Of a DNA stretch of 20,636 nt, positions 7,704 to 15,644 are shown in pieces. The position numbers and the translations under genes were made by a program. A model generated the notes under the pieces. It saw only the letters and a program-made list of their open reading frames with translations. It made no database searches and was not told the origin of the DNA. Position 1 is the first letter of the stretch, and the number at the start of each line of letters is the position of its first letter. This DNA is from Lachnospiraceae bacterium UBA1712 (GTDB lineage Bacteria; Bacillota; Clostridia; Lachnospirales; Lachnospiraceae): NCBI GenBank assembly GCA_002317175.1, contig DCJA01000017.1, positions 1 to 20,636 on the forward strand. The letters are read 5' to 3'.

Positions 7704-7751
7704 TTATGTGGCCTAGTACAGACTCATTTAAGTAGCCTGATACTGACTCAT
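7704..7751 (-). repeat. Imperfect 24-bp tandem duplication spanning the 3' end of an ABC transporter gene
   Basis: The last eight codons of the transporter gene including its TAA (7751-7728) are repeated directly afterwards (7727-7704). The two copies match at 19 of 24 positions; both begin ATGAGTC and end in TAA. The second copy lies outside the present reading frame end, just before the -35 box of the apt promoter. Confidence 0.75.
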
Positions 7752-9497
7752 ATAAAGCTCTTTATAGAAGCCACCTTTTGCCAACAGACTCTCATGATTG
7801 CCCTGCTCAATAATATGGCCATCCTTCATTACCAATATAATGTCCGCATTTTTGATTGTGGACAGTCTGTGCGCAACAACAAAGCTAGTTCTGTTCTCCA
7901 TAAGCTTATTAAAAGCTCTGCTTATAAGAATCTCGGTTCTGGTATCAATATTGGATGTTGCTTCATCCAAAATAAGCATAGATGGCTGCATAAGCATTAC
8001 TCTTGCTATACACAGCAGCTGCTTCTGACCAACTGACAGTCCGCCTCCATCCTCTTCAAGTACTGTATCGTATCCCTGTGGAAGTCTCTTGATAAAGTTA
8101 TGGGCATGTACCTCTTTTGCCGCTGCTATTGCCTCTTCTCTTGTGGCATCCTTCTTACCTATAAGTATGTTATCTAGTACGGTTCCCTCTTTAATCCAGG
8201 TCTCCTGAAGAACCATACCGAATCTGCTTCTGAGTTCATGTCTGCTCATGTCTCTGATCTCAGTACCATCAATGGATATGCTACCAGCTGTAACATCATA
8301 GAACCTCATTAACAGATTGATCAGTGTGGTTTTTCCACAGCCCGTAGGTCCTACAATGGCTACATTCTGTCCTGGCAATACCTTAAGGTTAAGATTCTCT
8401 ATAAGTGGCTTATCTGCAACATATGAAAATGCCACATCTTTCATTTCCACAAGACCTTCAACCTTGCCCGCTACTGTTTCATCCTCCAGAACTCTTGTAT
8501 CTTTCTCAATCTTTTCATCCAAAAATTCAAATATTCTGTCCGCACATGCAAAGGCATTCTGAAGTTCTGTTATTACACCAGTAATCTCATTAAATGGCTT
8601 TGTATACTGATTAGCATAGCAAAGAAGGGTTGACAGCATACCAATTGATAATCCACCTGAAAGGACTGCAAATCCGCCTGTCAGGGCTACAACTGCATAT
8701 ACCACTGCATTAACAAATCTAGTACAAGGATTGGTCAGTGACGAATAGAAAACTGCTTTCAGCGAGCATACCCTCAATCGCTCATTGATCTCGTCAAACT
8801 GCTCCAGAGCATTCTGTTCGTGGCAGAAACTCTTGACCACCTTCTCATTGCCTATAATCTCATCAATAAGTGCTGTCTGCTGTGCTCTTGTCTGAGACTG
8901 TACCTTGAACATATCATAGGTATGCTTAGAGATAAACTTCGCTACAAAAAATGACATTGGCGTAAGTACAAGTACCAGTAAAGCTACCCTCACATTGATG
9001 GTAAGCATCAGTACCAGGGTTCCGACAATAGTAATCACGCTTGTAAAGAACTGTGAAAAGCCCAGCAACAGGCCATCAGCAAACTGCTCGACATCAGTTA
9101 TAATCTTACTTACTACTTCGCCACTTGGATGTCTGTCAAGATAACCAAGTGGTAAGGTCTGCACCTTTGCGAAGGCCTCACTTCTGATATCTCTTACTAC
9201 CTTATAGGTTACTTTATTATTGATTACGCTCATTAACTGAAGACTTATCGCAGATTCTATTACCAGACATGCTGTAACAAGCAGATCAATTAGTATTCCC
9301 TGCATCCCAAGAGATACCGATTCAGCACTCATTGCCATATCTTCACTGACCAGTGCAGCTATTCCATCAATTGCATCACCTATAAAAAATGGAATAAACA
9401 AGGCTGAAACTGCTGAAATCACGGCAAATATCATAGCCAGAATCATTAGCCATATATTACGCTTCAGATATTTTAAGATACGTCCAAAATTTTTCAT
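7728..9497 (-). CDS. ABC exporter half-transporter, canonical-ATPase subunit of a heterodimer
   Basis: A 589-residue fusion of a six-helix transmembrane domain (about 1-320) and a nucleotide-binding domain. The latter has Walker A GPTGCGKT (383-390), Walker B MLILDE (507-512) with catalytic E512, and switch histidine H543. Its signature is LSVGQ (487-491) instead of LSGGQ. This is the pattern of the TM288/BmrD-type partner in heterodimeric exporters. Its catalytic residues complete the active site, and its altered signature faces the degenerate site of the partner. The ATG shares one base with the TAA of the upstream half-transporter, and a strong AAAAGGAGG lies 7 nt before it, so the two are made in equal amounts by coupled translation. 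Substrate is unknown; multidrug export is the usual role of the family. Confidence 0.93.
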   Translation of the reverse strand: MKNFGRILKYLKRNIWLMILAMIFAVISAVSALFIPFFIGDAIDGIAALVSEDMAMSAESVSLGMQGILIDLLVTACLVIESAISLQLMSVINNKVTYKVVRDIRSEAFAKVQTLPLGYLDRHPSGEVVSKIITDVEQFADGLLLGFSQFFTSVITIVGTLVLMLTINVRVALLVLVLTPMSFFVAKFISKHTYDMFKVQSQTRAQQTALIDEIIGNEKVVKSFCHEQNALEQFDEINERLRVCSLKAVFYSSLTNPCTRFVNAVVYAVVALTGGFAVLSGGLSIGMLSTLLCYANQYTKPFNEITGVITELQNAFACADRIFEFLDEKIEKDTRVLEDETVAGKVEGLVEMKDVAFSYVADKPLIENLNLKVLPGQNVAIVGPTGCGKTTLINLLMRFYDVTAGSISIDGTEIRDMSRHELRSRFGMVLQETWIKEGTVLDNILIGKKDATREEAIAAAKEVHAHNFIKRLPQGYDTVLEEDGGGLSVGQKQLLCIARVMLMQPSMLILDEATSNIDTRTEILISRAFNKLMENRTSFVVAHRLSTIKNADIILVMKDGHIIEQGNHESLLAKGGFYKELYMSQYQAT

Positions 9498-11242
9498 TAG
9501 CGCACCTCCTTTTCAGCATTTTCTGCAATACTATTCTGATCACAATACTGACTTTCATATATTTCCTGGTAGACCTGACAAGTCTTCAAAAGCTCCTCAT
9601 GCTTGCCAATTCCCACTATCTTACCATCATCAAGTACTACTATCTTATCCGCATGCATAATAGACGCGCTTCTCTGGGACACAATAAACACAGTTGGTTT
9701 ATAATCCAACTCTTTTATCGCTTTTCTTAAGTTATAATCTGTCAGATAATCAAGTGCAGATGAACTGTCATCAAGAATAAGTATCTGAGGCTTTCCAAGC
9801 AGAGTTCTGGCAATCGACAGACGCTGTCTCTGTCCACCAGAATAATTCTTTCCAGCCTGCTCTACTTCTCCATCTATGCCACCTTTGCCCTCTGCCACCT
9901 CTGTAGCCTGAGCATTGCTGATTGCTTCTGTATAATCTGCCTCTGTAGCATTTTCCATTGCCCAATCCATATTGGACTTAATAGTGCCCTTGAAGAGGAC
10001 AGCCTTTTGCATTACCACTCCTACCTTCTTGCGAAGCTGTTCAAAGCTGTATTCGTTGACATTGACGCCATCTACATACACATTTCCAGCAGTCGCATCA
10101 TAGAATCTAGGGATAAGGTGAACCAGGGATGACTTACCACTGCCAGTACCACCAATAATACCCACTGTCTCTCCCTTTGCCACACTGAAGTTAATATCGG
10201 TCAGAGTCTCCTCACTGCTCTCTGGATACACAAGACTGGCGTGCTCAAATCTGACTGCCTCCTCATTTCTTGGCACCTCTGCACTGCCTTCCTTCTGGCT
10301 TGCTTCAATCTCAAATACACTCTCAACTCTGTTGCCGCATGCAAGTGCTTTGTTAATGAGTACTATAAGATTGGCAAGCTTAATCAGCTCAACCAGTATC
10401 TGTGACATATAGTTATAGAGAGCTACTACCTGTCCCTGTGTAAGAAGACCTTCGCTTACCTGATTGGTCCCAACAAAGATCAGGTAAATGATAGCCATAT
10501 TAATCATGACATAGGTAAGTGGATTCATAAGTGCTGCTATATTACCTGCTCTGTTAAGAGCCTTCATAAGCAGATTATTGTCATTATTGAACTCCTGTGT
10601 CTCTTCCTGTTCAAGACAGAATGCCCTTATGACTCTTACACCCTTAAGTGATTCACGGGTTGAAGAGGTTACATTTTCTAGTTTCTTTTGAACGTTCTTG
10701 ACCTGACGAACATTGATGGCCATGAGTCCAAATACAACAATACTAAGCACGATAATGATTATCAGAAAGATTGCTGCTGACTTAACATCGATGGTAAACG
10801 CCATAATCATTGCGCCAAATACTACAAATGGACTTCTAAGAAACAGTCTTAAGAACATATTGACGCCGTTTTGCAGCTGATTGACATCACTGGTCATTCG
10901 GGTGATCATGGTTGATGTTCCTATATTGTCTATCTCTGGGAAACCAAGCTTAAGCAGATGCTCAAACAAGGAATGTCTAAGCTCTGTTGCAAAGTTTACA
11001 GCCGCCTTGGCCGCAAAATACTGAGCTGTAACAGCAGCCACAAGGCCAATAAGACCAAGAAGCACCAGAAGACCAAAAGACTGTACTATAACTGAAGTTT
11101 GTCCCCCCTTAAGACCTTTATCAATTAAATTTGCTATTACCAGTGGTATGAACAGTTCAAAGCTTGCTTCAAGCATCTTAAACAATGGTGCCAGTATACA
11201 TTCTTTTTTACTGCTCTTCAGATATACTAGAAGTTTCTTCAT
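9497..11242 (-). CDS. ABC exporter half-transporter, degenerate-ATPase subunit of a heterodimer
   Basis: The 581-residue protein has a transmembrane domain (about 1-315) and a nucleotide-binding domain. Walker A GGTGSGKS (364-371) and signature YSGGQ (467-471) are intact. Two catalytic positions are changed: the Walker B end is ILILDD (487-492), with Asp where the catalytic Glu belongs, and the switch histidine is Q523 (IVSQRS). The same two substitutions mark the TM287-type subunit of heterodimeric exporters, in which one of two ATP sites is inactive. It lies 23 nt after the MATE gene and overlaps the next half-transporter by one base. In such pairs the degenerate subunit is normally inactive alone. 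Confidence 0.93.
   Translation of the reverse strand: MKKLLVYLKSSKKECILAPLFKMLEASFELFIPLVIANLIDKGLKGGQTSVIVQSFGLLVLLGLIGLVAAVTAQYFAAKAAVNFATELRHSLFEHLLKLGFPEIDNIGTSTMITRMTSDVNQLQNGVNMFLRLFLRSPFVVFGAMIMAFTIDVKSAAIFLIIIIVLSIVVFGLMAINVRQVKNVQKKLENVTSSTRESLKGVRVIRAFCLEQEETQEFNNDNNLLMKALNRAGNIAALMNPLTYVMINMAIIYLIFVGTNQVSEGLLTQGQVVALYNYMSQILVELIKLANLIVLINKALACGNRVESVFEIEASQKEGSAEVPRNEEAVRFEHASLVYPESSEETLTDINFSVAKGETVGIIGGTGSGKSSLVHLIPRFYDATAGNVYVDGVNVNEYSFEQLRKKVGVVMQKAVLFKGTIKSNMDWAMENATEADYTEAISNAQATEVAEGKGGIDGEVEQAGKNYSGGQRQRLSIARTLLGKPQILILDDSSSALDYLTDYNLRKAIKELDYKPTVFIVSQRSASIMHADKIVVLDDGKIVGIGKHEELLKTCQVYQEIYESQYCDQNSIAENAEKEVR
9505..9513 (-). promoter_or_regulatory. Strong ribosome binding site inside the coupled ABC gene junction
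   Basis: AAAAGGAGG on the minus strand lies within the last codons of the first half-transporter. It is 7 nt upstream of the TAATG stop/start overlap, which decides the start of the second half-transporter. Confidence 0.85.
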
Positions 11243-11265
11243 ATTTTCTCCTATTTGAATAAATT

Positions 11266-12618
11266 TTATCTATTAGCTATTCCAGCCTTCCATGAGTAGA
11301 TACTCAGGGCCACCGCTTTGAATATGTTATCTGCTATCATGCACATCCATACATATGTCAGATCAAGTAACAATAATTTCACACAGATATATGTTGCTAC
11401 AATTCGTATTCCCCACATACTGAAAGTCTCTATATAGAATACACTTTTTGTTTGTCCCTTTCCATATGCAATGCCTTCCAACACTATCATAAGGCCAAAA
11501 AATGGTTCTGAAAATGCGACTAGCATAAGCATCTTTGCACCTAAAGCTATTACATCAAAAGATGTTGTAAATATGCCCATAAGTGGAGTCGCAAAGAGAT
11601 ATAAAGCAATTCCATTGACCAGCATAATAATCATGGTCATTTCGATAGATATACGCTCTGTTAATCGCAGCTTTTTAACATTCCCTTCGCCCAATGCATT
11701 TCCAACAAGTGTACTTGTAGCCAGCCTCAGTCCATAGCCTGGAATATACACAATTTCCTCAGCTGCTACTGCGATTGAATGTGCTGCAAATATAGTTGTG
11801 CCCATTCCCGAAACCATAGCCGCAAAAACCACGTATCCCATACAGCTTGTGAAATTGGTGCCCAACGCAGGAAGTCCAATCTGAAAGCTTTTATGAAGTA
11901 TCTCCTTATCAGGCTTAATATAGCTATATGGACAGTGCAAATATTCATTACGCCTGTAGGCTGCAAACATCAGCACACCTCCAATTCCATAGCTTATTGC
12001 GGATGCTATTGCAGCACCCTTTATTCCCATATTTAATCCATAGATAAATACAGCATTAAGCAGTACATTGAGCACATTTTCAGATACACTTATCATCATA
12101 GGTGTTCTGGTATCTTTGGTAGCTCGAATAGTTGCTGCAAATACTCTGCTGGATGATCGTAGTAGCAAGGTCAGGGATAGAATCGAAAAATACATGCTGG
12201 CATTGGCTCTTATTTCCTCTGCTGCCCCCATCCAAATAGGAATAAAAGGCGAAAGAACCAGGGCCACAATCTCCAGCAATAATCCAGAGATGACTGCCAT
12301 AAGCATAGCCTGTCCTGATATCTTTTTTAACTTTTCTCTTTCTCCCGCTCCCATAGCTTTAGATGCCTGAGCAAGCACAGCAACACCTATCGCTGCCGGC
12401 AGGGCATGAATAAGCCAGTTTATGCTTGTAGTGGTACTTACTGCCGCAGTAGCTTTCTCACCTAGTCTTCCCACCATTGCTGTATCTACATACTGGATTA
12501 GTGTGGAAAGTACCTCCTCTAAGACAGTTGGAATAGACAGAATAATCAGAGTCTTCAGCACGCTTCTATACTGTTGTTCATTTGTATTATGCTCATTAAT
12601 AAGCTGCCGTTCCTTCAA
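11266..12618 (-). CDS. MATE-family multidrug/sodium antiporter
   Basis: This 450-residue protein is a polytopic membrane protein of the multidrug and toxic compound extrusion family, which uses Na+ or H+ gradients to expel cationic drugs or metabolites. Hydrophobic segments are spread over the whole length in two similar halves. IPTVLEEVLSTLIQYVDTAMVG near the N terminus is the typical first helix. Start is a TTG (12618-12616) with AAGGA about 8 nt upstream; no better in-frame start is visible. It heads a three-gene export operon with the two ABC half-transporters, 23 nt before the first. A pair of 11-bp direct repeats lies in its leader (12643-12675). Substrate is unknown. Confidence 0.9.
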   Translation of the reverse strand: MKERQLINEHNTNEQQYRSVLKTLIILSIPTVLEEVLSTLIQYVDTAMVGRLGEKATAAVSTTTSINWLIHALPAAIGVAVLAQASKAMGAGEREKLKKISGQAMLMAVISGLLLEIVALVLSPFIPIWMGAAEEIRANASMYFSILSLTLLLRSSSRVFAATIRATKDTRTPMMISVSENVLNVLLNAVFIYGLNMGIKGAAIASAISYGIGGVLMFAAYRRNEYLHCPYSYIKPDKEILHKSFQIGLPALGTNFTSCMGYVVFAAMVSGMGTTIFAAHSIAVAAEEIVYIPGYGLRLATSTLVGNALGEGNVKKLRLTERISIEMTMIIMLVNGIALYLFATPLMGIFTTSFDVIALGAKMLMLVAFSEPFFGLMIVLEGIAYGKGQTKSVFYIETFSMWGIRIVATYICVKLLLLDLTYVWMCMIADNIFKAVALSIYSWKAGIANR

Positions 12619-12642
12619 GTTGGTTTCCTTCGTTCCATTTCA

Positions 12643-12675
12643 GCAATCAACGCATATATATTTTGCAATCAACGC
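12643..12675 (-). repeat. Two GCGTTGATTGC direct repeats, 22 bp apart, upstream of the MATE operon
   Basis: The minus-strand sequence GCGTTGATTGC occurs exactly twice, at 12675-12665 and 12653-12643. The separation start to start is 22 bp, about two helical turns, and lies 25 to 57 nt before the TTG start codon. This suggests a protein-binding site or a tandem duplication. I could not place a convincing promoter for the operon. Confidence 0.65.
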
Positions 12676-12809
12676 GCTTTTCAGTTCATATACGTATTTA
12701 TATCAATTAATCTCTCGTTATTTTCACTGATATTTACAGCATACTTATAATACCTTTTTTTAGGGGATTATTCTAGTAAATTGCAACTATTCTTTTGTAG
12801 AAACCCATT

Positions 12810-12845
12810 AAAAAATCCCCTTTTACCATTTTAGTAAAAGGGGAT
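12810..12845 (-). terminator. Rho-independent terminator of the GH43 gene
   Basis: Minus-strand ATCCCCTTTTAC (12845-12834) pairs with GTAAAAGGGGAT (12826-12815), a 12-bp perfect stem with a 7-nt loop, followed by a run of six T. It begins 22 nt after the GH43 stop codon. Confidence 0.9.
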
Positions 12846-12867
12846 AACTAATCTCTTGTAATGCTAA

Positions 12868-13854
12868 TTATTTGTCAAGATGATCATATGGGAAGATAGT
12901 CTTCATTGTACCGTCTTCATTGTACTCAATCTCTGTAAACTTAACATTTCTTCTATGGTTAATACCATTAGAAAGTTCACAGTCATGATAGAACAGATAC
13001 CATTTGCCATGATATTCAATAATTGAATGATGTGTTGTCCAACCAAGGACTGGCTCCATCAGACGTCCTCTGTATGTAAATGGTCCCATTGGATCAGTTC
13101 CTGTTGCATAGCAAAGGTAATGTGTTGTACCTGTTGAGTATGAAAGATAATAAAGTCCATTGTACTTGTGCATCCATGGTCCTTCGAAATATCTTCTGTC
13201 CTCATCACCTGCTTTAATAGGCTCACCATTCTCATCAAGAATCTTGATCATCTTTGGTGTCTCCTTGAACTGAAGCATATCGTCTGTAAGCTCAGCTACG
13301 AATGGTCCAAGGCTGTCTGCATCTGCTGGAATCTCTGCTGGATTCTCAACATACTCGCCTGTCTGCCATTTCTCAAGCTGTCCGCCCCAAAGTCCACCGT
13401 TATAGCAGTAATACTTGCCATCATCGTCTGCAAGTACTGCTGGATCAATACTCATACTGCCCTTCATGTAATCAGCTTCTGCCTTAAATGGTCCTTCTGG
13501 CTTATCTCCAACTGCTACACCAAGTCTGAAGATACCATCCTTATCTCTTGCTGGATAATAAAGATAATACTTATCACCCTTCTTGGCTACATCTGGTGCC
13601 CACATCTGCTTGCTTACCCATGGAATATCCTTCATATGAAGTGCTTCACCATTGTCTACGCAAGGAGTCTCCTCATCAAGATTGTCCATTGAAAGAATAT
13701 GATAGTCTTCCATCTGGTATTCATCACCATCATCATTATCCTCACCATCATGAGCTAAGTCATGTGATGGATATACATAAATCTTATCATCAAATACGTG
13801 TGCTGAAGGATCAGCGGTAAAAATATGTGATACTAAAGGTGTTCTCTGTTTCAT
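12868..13854 (-). CDS. Intracellular glycoside hydrolase family 43 (beta-xylosidase/arabinofuranosidase type)
   Basis: This 328-residue protein has the five-bladed beta-propeller pattern of GH43 with its three acidic catalytic positions. These are D15 in ADPSAHVF (general base), D137 in SIDPAVL (pKa modulator) and E224 in FEGPWMHK (general acid). H276 in WTTHHSI fits the conserved central histidine. There is no signal peptide or carbohydrate-binding module, so it should cleave short imported xylo- or arabino-oligosaccharides in the cytoplasm. Exact specificity cannot be told from sequence. The start has GGAGGGA 4-8 nt upstream. It is a single-gene unit with its own promoter, a palindromic operator candidate (13899-13908) and a terminator. 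A local, sugar-responsive repressor is likely; no regulator or transporter gene is adjacent. Confidence 0.9.
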   Translation of the reverse strand: MKQRTPLVSHIFTADPSAHVFDDKIYVYPSHDLAHDGEDNDDGDEYQMEDYHILSMDNLDEETPCVDNGEALHMKDIPWVSKQMWAPDVAKKGDKYYLYYPARDKDGIFRLGVAVGDKPEGPFKAEADYMKGSMSIDPAVLADDDGKYYCYNGGLWGGQLEKWQTGEYVENPAEIPADADSLGPFVAELTDDMLQFKETPKMIKILDENGEPIKAGDEDRRYFEGPWMHKYNGLYYLSYSTGTTHYLCYATGTDPMGPFTYRGRLMEPVLGWTTHHSIIEYHGKWYLFYHDCELSNGINHRRNVKFTEIEYNEDGTMKTIFPYDHLDK

Positions 13855-13885
13855 CGGTTCCCTCCAATCAGTTATTCATGGAGGT

Positions 13886-13914
13886 ATTATAGCATAAGTG
13901 CACGTGCAACACAA
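13886..13914 (-). promoter_or_regulatory. Promoter of the GH43 gene
   Basis: TTGTGT (13914-13909) and a perfect TATAAT (13891-13886) are 17 bp apart on the minus strand, about 30 nt before the start codon. The -35 box is weak (four of six), and the spacer holds a palindrome. Confidence 0.8.
13899..13908. promoter_or_regulatory. Palindromic operator candidate in the GH43 promoter spacer
   Basis: TGCACGTGCA is a perfect 10-bp inverted repeat filling the upstream half of the -35/-10 spacer. Its CG-centred form is typical of LacI-family operators, and its location would block RNA polymerase. No regulator gene is nearby. A degenerate parS (shared CACGTG core) is a less likely reading. Confidence 0.65.
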
Positions 13915-13948
13915 ATAAAAACAGACATCAAAAGTAAAGATGTCTGTT
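13914..13948 (-). terminator. Rho-independent terminator of the aminotransferase gene
   Basis: AACAGACATC (minus strand 13948-13939) pairs perfectly with GATGTCTGTT (13929-13920) over a 9-nt loop, followed by TTTATT. It lies about 20 nt after the stop codon and abuts the -35 box of the GH43 promoter. Confidence 0.85.
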
Positions 13949-13969
13949 ATAAAAATATGCAATATTCAA

Positions 13970-15253
13970 TTATTCAAAACATGCCCTGATGGCTGCAATT
14001 ACAAGCTCCTGCTCTTTTGCAGTCATCTTATTGTCAGATGGTAGGCAAAGACCTCTTGCAAATATGTCTGCGCCGATATCCTGCGCCTCTCCCTCTATGT
14101 AAGCATTGGTCATGGCACGTCCATTTCCATACTTGGTAACAAATCCATTGAGACGATAAATCGGCTGCATATGCATTGGCTTCCAGATAGGACGACCCTC
14201 TGCATTCACAGAGCTTATGGCTTCAAGAATCTCTGTAGGGCAGGATTTACCTGCTTCCTGCTTATATAACACTTCATTATCAGATCTCACCTGCTTGCAC
14301 ATTGCTTCTTTGTCTACAATGATACAGCTTAACCAGAAATTAGGTTCACTATTCGCTTCATCATATGGATTCATCTTTACAGGAAGTCCTTTAAGTCCTT
14401 CCTTATATCTCATATATATTGCCTTTTTCTGTGCTATATGCTCTTCAAGATATGGCAACTGGCCTCTTACAACACCTGCTATTACATTGGACATACGATA
14501 GTTGTAGCCAATCTCCTCGTGCTGATACCATGGTGCATTCTCTCTGGCCTGAGTAGACCATTTACGTACTTTATTAGCCGCCTCCAAACTGTCTGTTAGA
14601 AGCATACCGCCCGAAGAACCTGTTATAATCTTATTACCATTAAAGCTGATTACACTGTGAGTTCCAAAGGTTCCTGTCTGAACTCCCTTGTAGCTGGCGC
14701 CACATGACTCAGCAGCATCCTCAATAAGCAATGCACCGTACTGTTCGCATACCGCCTTAATCTCATCAATCTTGGCTGGTGTTCCATAGAGGTGTACCAG
14801 CATAACAAGCTTTACATCAGGGTATATCTCAAATGCTTTTCTCAATGCTTCAGGATCCATATTCCAGGTATCATATTCAGTATCTATAAATACCGGAGTT
14901 CCACCCTCGTATACGATTGGGTTAACTGTTGCATCAAAGGTCATGTCTGAGCAAAATACCTGTCTGCCCTCCAGACTTCCATGTCCAACAGCATTTTGTC
15001 CGTAGAGTTCAATTCCTGCAAGCTTAACTGCCATATGAAGTGCTGCAGTTCCTGCTGACAGACCAACTGCATATTTGCATCCCAGCTTGTCACATACTAT
15101 CTTCTCTACTTCATCAATATTCTTTCCAACTGTAGTCATCCAGTTAGTATCATATGCTTCCTGTATGTACTTCATCTCCTCACCATGCATAGTTGCTGTT
15201 GAGAGAAATACTTTCTTATCAAGTTTCTTTAAGTTTGCTCCATTAAATGCCAT
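13970..15253 (-). CDS. DegT/DnrJ/EryC1/StrS-family sugar aminotransferase (EpsN/PglE-like)
   Basis: A 427-residue PLP enzyme of the type that puts an amino group on a nucleotide-linked keto-sugar, as in making UDP-bacillosamine-type or other amino-sugars for surface glycans. Visible motifs are GLSAGTAALHMA (64-75, cofactor phosphate region), EDAAES (178-183, D179 contacting the pyridine nitrogen) and SFNGNKIITG (203-212) with K208 as the Schiff-base lysine. The FNGNK form is typical of EpsN/PglE-like members. It is longer than some relatives through inserts near 80-100 and 310-345. AAGAGG lies 8 nt before the ATG. It stands alone between its own promoter and terminator, with no other glycan genes in the window, so the sugar substrate cannot be inferred from context. 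Confidence 0.88.
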   Translation of the reverse strand: MAFNGANLKKLDKKVFLSTATMHGEEMKYIQEAYDTNWMTTVGKNIDEVEKIVCDKLGCKYAVGLSAGTAALHMAVKLAGIELYGQNAVGHGSLEGRQVFCSDMTFDATVNPIVYEGGTPVFIDTEYDTWNMDPEALRKAFEIYPDVKLVMLVHLYGTPAKIDEIKAVCEQYGALLIEDAAESCGASYKGVQTGTFGTHSVISFNGNKIITGSSGGMLLTDSLEAANKVRKWSTQARENAPWYQHEEIGYNYRMSNVIAGVVRGQLPYLEEHIAQKKAIYMRYKEGLKGLPVKMNPYDEANSEPNFWLSCIIVDKEAMCKQVRSDNEVLYKQEAGKSCPTEILEAISSVNAEGRPIWKPMHMQPIYRLNGFVTKYGNGRAMTNAYIEGEAQDIGADIFARGLCLPSDNKMTAKEQELVIAAIRACFE

Positions 15254-15313
15254 TATATTGCCTCTTTATATAAATGTATTATATTAATTCATTCGTATTT
15301 TAATACCCATAAC

Positions 15314-15342
15314 ATTATATCTTTTTACAAGATAAAATACAA
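15314..15342 (-). promoter_or_regulatory. Promoter of the aminotransferase gene
   Basis: TTGTAT (15342-15337) and TATAAT (15319-15314) with a 17-bp spacer on the minus strand, about 60 nt before the start codon. It lies in an AT-rich 134-bp gap, in which I see no terminator for the HTH gene. Confidence 0.7.
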
Positions 15343-15387
15343 TAATCGCCATAATAGACAAACAATATAAACTTATTCAGAAACTAA

Positions 15388-15627
15388 TCACACTGGATAA
15401 TCTTCTGGTCCTTCTATAATATTCGCATTGTATTCCAATATATCTCCCGGCTGACATCCAAGTGCATCACAGATAGCTTCCAATGTTGAGAATCTGATTG
15501 CATTGATCTTACCAGTTTTGATCTTGGACAGATTGACGTTACTTACTCCAACCTTTTCAGATAATTCATTAAGTGACATCTTACGATCAGCCATTACTCT
15601 ATCAAGTCTTAATACTATCTTGCCCAT
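15388..15627 (-). CDS. Small Cro/C1-type helix-turn-helix regulator (YozG-like)
   Basis: The 79-residue protein is a single HTH domain: LNELSEKVGVSNVNLSKIKTG at about 19-39 gives the helix-turn-helix. FSTLEAICDALGCQPGDILEY (46-66) is the usual continuation of the small XRE/YozG group. No sensor or effector domain is attached. It follows the DUF2975-type gene by 17 nt with AAAGGCGG as ribosome binding site. Pairing a DUF2975 membrane protein with a small HTH regulator is a recurrent arrangement in Firmicutes, and the regulator is probably controlled through its membrane partner; the signal is unknown. It may bind the direct repeats at 16406-16432 and regulate its own operon (inference). Confidence 0.9.
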   Translation of the reverse strand: MGKIVLRLDRVMADRKMSLNELSEKVGVSNVNLSKIKTGKINAIRFSTLEAICDALGCQPGDILEYNANIIEGPEDYPV

Positions 15628-15644
15628 AGCTTACACCGCCTTTC

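Noticed and set aside
9497..11242. Asp in place of catalytic Glu and Gln in place of switch His as signs of a pseudogene
   Set aside because: The same substitutions are normal in the degenerate subunit of heterodimeric ABC exporters, and its partner is intact and translationally coupled.
12868..13854. Long plus-strand frames opposite the GH43 gene
   Set aside because: They lie entirely over a protein with clear catalytic motifs, lack ribosome binding sites and show low-complexity His/Cys-rich translations typical of shadow frames.
13040..13854. Acidic, Asp-rich stretch near residue 35-50 of the GH43 protein as an unusual insertion
   Set aside because: Similar acidic segments after the first propeller strand occur in other intracellular GH43 members that I recall, so I do not treat it as novel.
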